Part shown: piece after piece, positions 47,530 to 56,867 of the stretch
Numbering within the stretch: the first letter of the stretch is position 1
Layout: every line of letters begins with the position of its first letter
Source: Leucaena leucocephala
Taxonomy: Eukaryota > Streptophyta > Magnoliopsida > Fabales > Fabaceae
Direction: 5' to 3'
Length of the DNA stretch: 64,000 nt
Assembly: GCA_037074615.1 (NCBI GenBank)
Contig: CM073566.1
Location: 10,000,001-10,064,000 of the forward strand
The notes under the pieces: generated by a model
Database searches by the model: none
What the model saw: only the letters and a program-made list of their open reading frames with translations
Told to the model about the DNA's origin: nothing
Program-made: the position numbers and the translations under genes

Positions 47530-49276
47530 TGTAACATCCCGATTTTTAGGTCTAGGAGAACTGGGAGGTAGTCTGATATGGGCAGGTTATTAAACCTGTA
47601 GTCCCAGGGTAGTAATATGATATGGGCAAATCACTTACCTATATTTTGTAGGAATCCGAGGGATGAGCTAAGTACTTCAGGATTTAAAGATGAGTTAAGT
47701 CTTTGACCTACAAAATAGGGACAGTTCACCTAGGTTCAAAAAGAGGAATGTAAGGAATATCCTAAGTCTTAAGCCTAGGAATTCTGCAGGTAGCTAGATA
47801 TGGGCTGGCTCCTGAGTAAGATAACCTGATATGGGCGATTTGTCGAGCCTTTCAATTAACAATGACTCCCGAAGTGTTCAGGGGACGAGTTGTTGAAAGA
47901 GAATTTCTAGAACTTAAGATGAAGGATAAGAAGATAAGTAAAGATGTCAGAAAGAGAATATAGGGGCATAATCGTAATTATAGGAAAGATCGGGCTAATA
48001 GCCGATAAGTTCCATATTTTGCCATAAAATAGTGAAAGAATGAGTAAAGGGTATTTTGATCATTTCACAATGGATGGATATTAGATAAAATTTGATAGTA
48101 AATTATTATAATTAATATGAGAATTTATGGAGTTGACAGAAGTCAAAAAGGAGTCTTGTAGAATTAATTATGGAATCTACGGTGAAAAAGGACACCGATA
48201 AAGGGTTAAAGGAAATGTATGTAATTTTTATCAGGACTTCTAGGTCTCAAAAAATTATGAAACTTTGTAGAGAATTAATTTTATATTAGAATGAATTTCT
48301 AAAAATGTTAGAACAATTAAAAGAGGTGTTTAGCATTTATTCTAAGATCAGAGTAATTTAAGGATATCGGTATAAGGAAAGTACATTGGGATTTGTATCA
48401 ATTAGCTATTGGACCTAAAAGAGACCCAACATTTCGTCCTAGGCCAGCCCAATAAGTCCCAAAAGTTATCTTGGAGCCCAAGTCCAATAATTAATAATTT
48501 ATGGATTTTTTAAAAGAAAAAAAAAGAGAAAGAGAATAAAGTAAAAAAATTAGGGTTTTCACATGGTGGGACCCACAAGGACTTCACAAAGACATTCCAA
48601 AGAGGAGGCTTAGGTATCCTAAGTGATGTGTTTAGGTATCCTAAGTGTTGTCATGAGTGCAAAGAGAAAAGACATTCCAAGATCAAACCTTTAACCATTA
48701 GATCAAATAGTTCCCAAGGTGATCTTGGCCTTCAATTTTTCCAAGATTTTTGCAATAAATACCCCCTGCCATTCATTCTTCATGGCCAAGAGCCCCTTTA
48801 GAGAGAGAACTGATTTCTAGAGAAAGAAAGTGGAAGAAAGAAAGAAGGAAGGAAGTTCTGGCGGAGCTGGAAGCAATATAGAGAAGCAAGAGTTCTGCTA
48901 AACTAGCCAGGTAGTAAACTTACCCTGAACTTGTATGTATGATTGATTGTTTATGACTTGATTGATTGTTGTTAATCTGTAATTGTTGAATCTCTGTGCT
49001 ATGATTGCCTTGGCCAATTGTATTTCATATATCACATGGAAGCATGCGCATTATATTATGTTGACACAATCACAAGCAATCACAAATATCATCAATGCAT
49101 ACATTGTTTAGTACCGTTTGCTACTGAGATTCCCCCGAATCTCATCCCCTATTTATAACCCATTACAGAGAGGTTATGTCGAAGTGAATTTTGAGAAATT
49201 TGACTTCAATGACCTTGGAAGTGGTTCCAGATGCTACCAAATGGTCCCTAAGACATACGAAAGTAAGGATATTTCA
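47530..49276 (+). mobile_element. Solo LTR B4 (1747 bp)
   Basis: It starts TGTAACATCCC at 47530, ends TATTTCA at 49276, and is flanked by AGGCA (47525-47529 and 49277-49281). It splits the Athila RT between the IEV..SLP and LRSFLGH motifs. It lacks an inner segment of several hundred bases that B3 has before the 3' end. Confidence 0.94.
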
Positions 49277-49281
49277 AGGCA

Positions 49282-50580
49282 GCGAGGATATGACTTCAAT
49301 TTTTGCTTTATCCACCTCAATTCCCTTGCTAGATACAAGATGTCCAAGTATTATTCCATGATCAACCAATGGCACTTTTCAAAGTTTAAAACCAATTTTT
49401 TCTCAACACATCTAGCAAGGATTTTATCAAGGCTCACAAGACACTCATCAAAAGAATTGCCATAAACAGTAAAATCATCCATGAACACATCTATGCATTT
49501 CTCAATTAAATCAAAAAATATAGAAAGCATGCAACGTTGAAATATGCTAGGGGCATTACACAAACCAAATGGCATTCTTTTATAGGCATATGTGCCAAAG
49601 GGACATGTAAATGTGGTCTTTTCCTAGTCCCTCGGGTCTATGGGAATATAAAAATATCCTGAATATCCATCTAGGAAGCAATAATGACTATTCCCTGCTA
49701 ATCTCTCAAGCATTTGATCAATAAAAGGCAAAGGGAAATTATCTTTCCTAGTGGAGTCATTCAATTTCCTATAGTCAATGCAAACCCGCTATGAATTCTG
49801 CACTCTAGTAGGGATTAATTCATTGTTCTCATTTTTAACTACTATCATTCCTCTCTTTTTGGGTACTACATGCAAAGGTGATACCCATTTGCTATCAGAA
49901 ATAGCATAAATTATTCCTGCTTTCAACAATTTATTAATCTCCTTCCTAACCAAATCAGAGATCAATGGGTTTAATCTCCTTTGGGGTTGTTTAATTGGCT
50001 TGAAATCCTCATTCAGCAGGATTCTGTGAGTGTAAACAGTGGCATCTATCCCCTTTATATATGCTAATTGCCAACCTAAAGCCTCTCTATTCTTCTTAAG
50101 CACACTTAATAACCTAGACTCTTCAGTAACAGTCAAAGAATTGGAAATAATCACCGGCAATTTTGAGTCTGGCTCAAGGTAGGCATACTTAAGATTAAAA
50201 GGTAAACCTTTCAATTCTAACACTGGGGGTTGAACAATAGAGGGGGTAAGATGGGGGTATTCATTCAAGTTTGAATTACTCCCTTTCGTAGATTCTTGGA
50301 AGTTGCTCATGTTTGGTTCATCAGGACCCCTCCCCTCACTCTTGGTCCCTTCAGAAGTTGCACCAAGCTTAAGTTGGTCCACGGTTGCAACATAGTTGAG
50401 ATTACCCTCTCTTATACCTGCATCATTGGCACAAATCAAATCGTTCAAGAAACTTAAAGTATGTGAGGTAATTATAGGCCGTGAGAGCAGAGAAGTGGGG
50501 TTAGAAGATAGTGGCCCTTTAACCGAAATAGTGGAGCAAGGAACTGGAGGTCTGGTTGCTTCTGCCATTACTGGTCGCAC
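49282..50580 (-). pseudogene. Athila reverse transcriptase
   Basis: The minus strand from 50580 gives a linker, then the RT fingers: QRRLNPLISDLVRKEINKLL, then WVSPLHVVPKKRGM, and a stop at 49789. It goes on with the palm CIDYRKLND near 49780-49755 and, after another stop near 49625, MPFGLCNAPSIFQRC and the polymerase box VFMDDFTVYG (about 49480-49450). The sequence continues to 49282 at the B4 junction. The catalytic Asp pair is kept. RT copies the element RNA into DNA. Confidence 0.9.
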
Positions 50581-50768
50581 CTATCAGATTCATCTTTGAC
50601 TTCTCTTCGCGACTTAAGCTCACAGGAACTATCTCTGGGTTCATGGTCGCGACTGGCCTTCTCTGGAGTTTTGTGTCGCGGCTAAAAATACATATGGTCA
50701 CGACTCAGGTTCACAGTGAGTATCAGATTGATTATTGGTCGTGACTTGTAAGTCATATGGTCGCGATG
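50574..50768. repeat. TCGCGA array, island 6 (inside the Athila polyprotein region)
   Basis: Cores or variants start at 50575, 50607, 50647, 50676, 50698, 50739 and 50761. Steps include 29 and 22 (50647-50676-50698) and 22 (50739-50761). The island lies between protease and RT, in largely open sequence on the minus strand, and is read there as repeated Ser-Arg-Asp or His-Arg-Asp. Confidence 0.88.
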
Positions 50769-51419
50769 TTGGTTCACAGAAACTTGACCCTTCTTTAATT
50801 GTGTACATTTAGCTTCCCGAACATCTTGGGATCCTGCAAAATCACTCAAAAATCCTTTTGCAAATATATTATCATGCAAACTTAGTTCATGTTCATCCCT
50901 AGTCTTTTCAACAGCATAATCAATGGCGTTCAAGGCAGTGAAAGCAGAATTATCAAAAGGGAATTTCATTGCTTCATTCATATTAAAGCGTACCACATGT
51001 TCTCCAACTTCCATTATGATGGAACTATGCTTCATACTAATGATGGTCTTTGAAGTTTGGAGGAAAGGTCTGCCTAATATCAAAGTGCTATTATTCACTA
51101 ACTCATTGGACATGTCCAAGACATAAAAGTCAGCTGGAAACACTAAGTCTTTGACCTGCACTAGAATATCCTCAAGGATTCCCTTATGATACCTAATTGT
51201 CCTATCAGCTAATTGGAGCACTACATTTGTGTCTTGAAGATTATTAATACCTAAGGCTTTGTATACCGACCAAGGCATTACATTAATGGTTGGCCCTAGA
51301 TCTAGCAATGCTCCCTTAATAGGAACATTTCCTATAATGCAAGGAATTGTGCAGGAGCCTGGGTCTTGGCACTTAACCGGTAGCTCAGCCTTAAAAAGTG
51401 ATGACACATTAGCACTCAC
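50682..51419 (-). pseudogene. Athila protease region
   Basis: The minus strand from 51419 reads DPGSCTIPCIIGNVPIKGALLDLGPTINVMPWSVY, in which DLG is the retropepsin-type active site of the Athila group. LILGRPFL near 51080 follows, closing the protease fold. The C-terminal third runs into the TCGCGA array and stops at 50682. The next frame (50701-50519) continues the same linker. The protease would process the gag-pol polyprotein. Confidence 0.85.
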
Positions 51420-51961
51420 CTAAATTCTCTCAAGAGGCCTAAACTTCTTTTTATCAGCACACAATTCTTTTAAAAATTTGGCGTACTTAGGGTTTCTTTT
51501 GAGAAATTGAACCATAGGGATGTTTATTTCCAATTTATTGAATAGATGTAAGCATCTTTTGCAAAATCAGGATCTACCTTTTTCTTTCCAGCAAAATAAG
51601 AGTTAGGGAAAGGGAGATCTTTTATACTTACCTCCTTACCTGTGTGCATAAAGGCTCTTTGCTTGCTTGACTCCGGCTTCTCCTCAGGTTGCTTTCCTTT
51701 GCATGCTGGACTGGGTCCTGTTGTTGCCTCTTCTTGCAGCTTTTGTATTTCTGCTTGGGCTTGTGAATTCTCTTCTTGGGTTGCCTTCTTCATCATGAGC
51801 TGCTGTTCTTTAAGGCTTTTAGATTTCCCAATTGGCATCTGTGGCAGAGATGAATTCTCAATTTTACCATCTTCTTCATCCCTTTCTGATGTTTCAGCTT
51901 TTTCAAAATGCACTTGTCTTCCACTTCTTAAAGATATAGCATTTAGACCCTTTGGATTCAT
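51420..51961 (-). pseudogene. Athila gag-protease linker
   Basis: The minus strand from 51961 reads NPKGLNAISLRSGRQVHFEK, the conserved LRSGR motif after gag in Athila elements. It goes on with a Lys/Glu/Gln-rich stretch (KEQQLMMKKATQEENSQ) and PFPNSYF before the protease. A stop falls near 51524. The piece is separated from gag by solo LTR A3. Confidence 0.8.
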
Positions 51962-52066
51962 GATAGTGTTTGAAGGTATGCTGCCACTGTTCTTTCCTTG
52001 GATATCACTTACTGTATTAGAAACTTGAGTTAAGTGGCTTGTGATATCTACATTCTTGGAACTTAA

Positions 52067-54059
52067 TGTAAGGAATTGGAAGACACGCAGCGGAAATAAA
52101 CTTTAAAAATTTTCCATTCCTTGCCAGGATCTACCGTATGTGTTTAAGTCAAGTGGAAAGAATCATTACCCTTAGTGTTGCTCAGCGAGTTTCACAGCTT
52201 CTCTACGTGGGTGGTGATCTCTTTCTGATCGCAAGAAATCGATGGAGTGTTCCTCAGCGACCTTCACAGATTCTCTCCGCGGACGGTGGTCTCTTTCCGA
52301 TCACAAGAAGTCGACACCTCAGGTCGGCTTCCTCTACTGGTATCCACACGAACAGCGTTCCAACCACGAACGACGTGCTAGCGTCTCCTGTCCCTCCAAG
52401 GCTTTCACAAGTCTCCGTCTCTATTTCGGCAGTTTCTTGTCTGCAAACCTTTTGCAGATTCCGTTCGGCCTTTTGTGTTCTGTGTTATTTTCAAACGTAG
52501 CTCCTCCAATCAGATATAGAGGATGCTATGCGTTTTTCCACTTGACCTAATTGGATTTTGGAGTTAATCTTATATTAATTCCGAATTGATACAATATCAT
52601 ATATTGTATAATTTTATAAGAAACTAATTAAATAAAATAATATTAAATCCGTCCCACAGATTTAATTACTTATTTATTTAACTTTAAATAAAGATGAGAC
52701 TGAGTTATATTTGATTTATTCCCATAAATCAAATTTGAGATATCCTATCAATTTAAATTTCGAATTTCAAACGTGATAGAGATTTAATTTATCCTTATAA
52801 ATTAAATCTTATAAATATCTCTTATATGAGATATCCTATCAATTTGAATTTCGAATTTCAAACGTGATAGAGATTTAATTTATCCTTATAAATTAAATCT
52901 TATAAATATCTCTTATATGAGATATCCTATCAATTTGAATTTCGAATTTCAAACGTGATAGAGATTTAATTTATCCTTATAAATTAAATCTTATAAATAT
53001 CTCTTATATGAGATATCCTATCAATTTGAATTTCGAATTCAAACGTGATAGGGATTTAATTTATCCTTATAAATTAAATCTCATATATCTCATATATATA
53101 ATATATATATATATACGAATTTATATATATACGAATATAAATAAATATATATACATTCACCTGGATCTTTCATTGAATCTGGACATGTCTTAGATTCAAT
53201 GAATCTGGACATCATAGCTCGTGTTGGGCTATTTTGTGTGCGACCCTGTAGGCCCATATGAAGTTGGCAGTGGGCCATTTGCTATACTAGCCCACAAGTC
53301 GCAAGCGGTCTCTAGCAAGACATAACAACTACCCAAATCATATGAGGATCGATAAACGATGTAACCTTTTATACAACCATATCATGTCCCTTCTGTCACG
53401 CGATATTTTGGTCATGGATGAGGCATGGATAATGTCATCCTCCTATTCCCGACCGTTACTTTCTCGATCCCTGAGTAGTCTGACTATAGAAATGGAACTA
53501 CCTTTCCATTACAGTATGGCCATACATTTCTCAGACTCACTCATCGAGGGGCCCAGTAATATCTCTCCACGAATATGAGGGACAAATTCCATCTTGACCA
53601 TTCACATTCCTCCGCATGAAAAACCACTAAGCCCGAACATAGTCTTTATGATCACTCGGTCAAAAGTGACTTTTGACTAGGTCAAAGCTGAGCGTTTTGT
53701 CATGTAGGAATCCATGATGATCTCAGGTCAAAGGGCATATTGACATGGTTTGTATATGAGAGAAGCTTATGACGTTACCCATGCAGTTCTCTCATAGCGG
53801 GTCGGTCCAACACCCTGTACTCTTACATGTGCTTATGACTTTGATTTATATCTCTATACATCTTCAAAGTCATACTGGTCTTATTTCATCTGTGCTCCCA
53901 CATAGATGATCGACCAGGGACATTTAGGATAATATCATGAATTATCCAAGGATGGTCATCATAGTAAACATGCAAATAATATGATAACTCAATTAATAAA
54001 TTCATAAATCAATAATGTTCATAAGACAATGATTGGCCCCTAGGGCACGATTTCCAACA
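52067..54059 (-). mobile_element. Solo LTR A3, copia type
   Basis: On the minus strand it starts TGTTGGAAAT at 54059 and ends CCTTACA at 52067 (1993 bp), flanked by CTTAA (52062-52066 and 54060-54064). It is the same family as A1 and A2 but has no TCGCGA core in the matching 3' part (52150-52400). It carries a 91-bp tandem repeat and an (AT)n stretch (53085-53150). It splits the Athila gag region. Confidence 0.94.
52741..53085. repeat. 91-bp tandem repeat, about 3.8 copies, in solo LTR A3
   Basis: The unit start 'tatcctatcaattt' recurs at 52741, 52832, 52923 and 53014, exactly 91 nt apart. Units are nearly identical. LTR A1 has only about one equivalent unit (around 2785-2880). Confidence 0.95.
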
Positions 54060-54064
54060 CTTAA

Positions 54065-55048
54065 CTCCTCAAGTTTTCTGTGTACATCTGCATTATCTTT
54101 CTGTATACTCTAGAGAATTGAAGCTATGAAGGTGAACTGACCATCATTCTCCTTTAGCTTGTGGTCTATATTGGTCATTTTACCATCCATATTGCTCATT
54201 TGTGCTGCCATACTCTTCAATAATTGAGAGGTCTCATCTGGTCTTGAAGTCACTAAAGTATTAGGTTGTGTGGGAACAATAGACCTTGCATTACCTTGGT
54301 AGTTGCTTGAGGAAACACAGCCTCCTTGAAATTGATTAGATCTATTTTCCCCACTCACCCACCTAAAATTTGGGTGATCTCTCCAGCCAGGATTATATGT
54401 GTTAGAGTATGGATCTCTCTTCTGGAAGTTATTCTCTCTCCCTTGATACATAGCTACAACTTCTTCAAAACGTATCTCACATGTATTTGTAGCATGTATC
54501 ATTGAACCATAGGATTCACACCCTGTAACTAAGGCTTGTGAAGTATCCACTGCATGAACTTGTTTTGTGGAGTGCAGCTCTCTTTCAATCAGATTCATCC
54601 TCTTATCCAGTCGGTTGCCTAAAGCTACTATTTCAGCTAAGATTGCATTTGAATTACTAGAAGATGAGGTGGTTGTTCTTCTTGGATCCCCAGTTTGATG
54701 GTCTTCATTGGCCATTTTCTGGAATAACTCCCAACTTGCTTGTGGGGTCTTATCTCTTAAAGAACCATTCGCTGCTGCATTCAAGGAAACTTTATTGTGG
54801 GGTAGTAGACCATCAAAGAAGATGTCTACTAAGTCAGCCTTAGTGATGTTGTGGTGAGGGCATCTGGCCAACAGATTAAGAAACCTCGTCCAATACTCAT
54901 GCAAAGTCTCTCCATCCTGCTGCAGAACATTGGTGATCTCCTTCTTCATTCGAGTGGTCTTTGAAGCTGGGAAAAACTGTTCAAGGTCGCGACTCACGGA
55001 CACAGCGACTGATTTTTGCAGAAAACTCAAGACAAATGCAGAATGCAA
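54065..55048 (-). pseudogene. Athila gag, N-terminally shortened
   Basis: The minus strand from 55048 is open to 54110. It contains FFPASKTTRMKKEI, LHEYWTRFLNLLARCPHH and KADLVDIFFDGLLPHNK, then DKTPQASWELFQKMANE, all of the retrotransposon gag family. A degenerate zinc-knuckle-like stretch, CESYGSMIHATNTC, follows, then YNPGWRDHPNFRW, typical of Athila. The usual gag N-terminus is absent: the frame enters the conserved part directly after a GTCGCGACC copy (54985), only about 170 nt from the primer site. Confidence 0.87.
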
Positions 55049-55154
55049 TGCAAGTTAAAAACAACTAAAAACTAAAATGCAAACAAAAATATAGAAAAAT
55101 TGACTCAGGTAGCTAATGAAATCGACAAGCAATTACTAGGGAACCAATTACTTG

Positions 55155-55174
55155 GCTCCCCAGCAACGGCGCCA
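55155..55174 (-). promoter_or_regulatory. Athila primer-binding site, tRNA-Asp type
   Basis: TGGCGCCGTTGCTGGGGAGC on the minus strand, one base beside the end of the 5' LTR. It differs from the standard tRNA-Asp complement at one position. Confidence 0.88.
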
Positions 55175-55175
55175 T

Positions 55176-56092
55176 TGATGAGAGCATGGATTGTCGCAGT
55201 CCGAGCCATCAAAATAAAGTAAATTGCACCCTAGTAATGTAGTATAAGGCACAACCCTATCGTTCTTCTCAAGGAGCCTTTCTAAAGGAATCCTTGCAAA
55301 TTGGATGTCAAATTCAATAAAAACCTGAGTATAGAGTAAATGGTTTTGTGGTTTTATGGGCGCGGTAAAATAAAGATGCAGTAAAATAGATGTTTTTGAT
55401 GTTTTTATTAAGATAGAAAATGGTTTATGGTGGCAGACTCTTGATGATGAAAACGTATCTATCCTTGCTCTCAATGTATATGGAGTTTCAAATCACTAAG
55501 TCTTGAATAAAACCTCAATCAATCGATTGAGTCCAGAACCCTAATATTCTTTAAACTCCTTTGATCAATGCTAGTTTAGAGATTATTATTGAACTGCTAA
55601 GGACCACTTAGTGTGTAATTTAAACCGGAATGCAGAATGCCCTCGAATGAGCGTCGATCGACTAACCCTAGACTTCAAGCAATCAAATCAGTTAGCAACA
55701 ATCGTTGACAACCGTTCAACTAGCTTAAAATAAAAACTAAAATATTTATTTGAATCAGCATTCACAACATCCAAAGTAACTTACAATTGTCTAATATGAG
55801 AATAATCAATCGATATTCAAAACTTGTTCATATGATGAAAACCCTAGATCAAGAAGCAATCACAATATGACAAGATACACATTAAAACAGAAGAAACTCC
55901 CCTATTTAGTCCATGAGCTCAAAATACGAAATCCATCACCAAGAGACTAAAGGTTTAGCCTCTCATGACTTCTCTTGCACTGCAACTGCTGTTCTGGTAT
56001 GGAGCCATGAAGAAACAATGGAAAAATGAAGAATGGGAGTGAAGAAATCTCTTCAAAGGAGTGGAGAAGATGGAAGATTAAGAAGAGAAGTC
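55176..56092 (-). repeat. Athila 5' LTR, 3' two thirds (cut by CACTA)
   Basis: Aligned with 36657-37574 of the 3' LTR over its full length. The alignment stops at AGT (56090-56092), exactly where the CACTA end begins. Confidence 0.92.
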
Positions 56093-56700
56093 ACGGCTGG
56101 AAAAAAGCATTTCTACACCGGTTGAAAATGGCATTCTACATCACACATATAACCTGTGTAGAAACGGACTGTGTAAAAAGTGAGACATTTTACACCGCTC
56201 AGAAGACCGGTGTAGAATGTATACTTTTTTACACCGGTCTACATTTTAAAGCGGTTCACATTTACATCCGGTGTATTATTTTTTAACATCTATACTGGTC
56301 TAATATTGGAACGATATAGATTATTCAAATGTTAATACCGGTTGACTATTGGGACGGTGTAGATTATTCAAATGTATACTTTTTTACACCGGTCTACATT
56401 TTAAAGCGGTTCATATTTACATCCGGTGTATTATTTTTTAACATCTACACCAGTTGAATATTGGGACGGCGTAGATTATTCAAATGGTAACACTGGTTGT
56501 ATATACGTCCGATGTAGATGTTATTAAATTTATATATATATGTTCTTTCTACACCGGCAGGTATATACCTCCGATGTAGATGTTATTAAATTTATATATA
56601 TATGTTCTTTCTACACCGGCAGGTATATACCTCCGATGTAGATGTTATTAAATTTATATTTAATTTAATACATTTCGTTGGCCTGAAGCTTCATAAATAA
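56093..56700. repeat. CACTA subterminal repeats, left end
   Basis: ACACCGG and its complement CCGGTGT occur many times. There is a roughly 100-bp direct repeat (about 56310-56410 and 56410-56510). There is also a 73-bp tandem repeat (unit 'ctacaccggcaggtatat' at 56551 and 56612 with flanks). Such motifs are the binding sites of the element's DNA-binding protein in the En/Spm family. Confidence 0.85.
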
Positions 56701-56867
56701 ACTGCCCAAATATAATATAGGACTAATCATCGATCATCATCAGTTCAAGATGCCAGAGACATATATAATTCAATTGCTCATTATATTATTCATTTAATAA
56801 AATTCAATACAAAAATGCTACAATTTGAACAGAAAAGTAGAAAAAGGTATTAAGTGAAAGACAAATA

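Larger units (their letters stand above)
36657..56092 (-). mobile_element. Athila-type Ty3/gypsy retrotransposon, nested and broken
   Basis: The element spans two LTR copies, 36657-38097 (3' LTR) and 55176-56092 (5' LTR, cut by a CACTA element). A tRNA-Asp primer site is at 55155-55174 and a purine tract at 38098-38106. Gene order on the minus strand is gag, protease, RT, RNase H, integrase, third ORF, the Athila order. The flanking sequence left of the 3' LTR is ATTAT (36652-36656), and the matching duplication is outside the window. By eye the two LTR copies differ at about 4 percent of shared positions. Three solo LTRs lie inside. All ORFs have stops or frameshifts. Confidence 0.92.
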
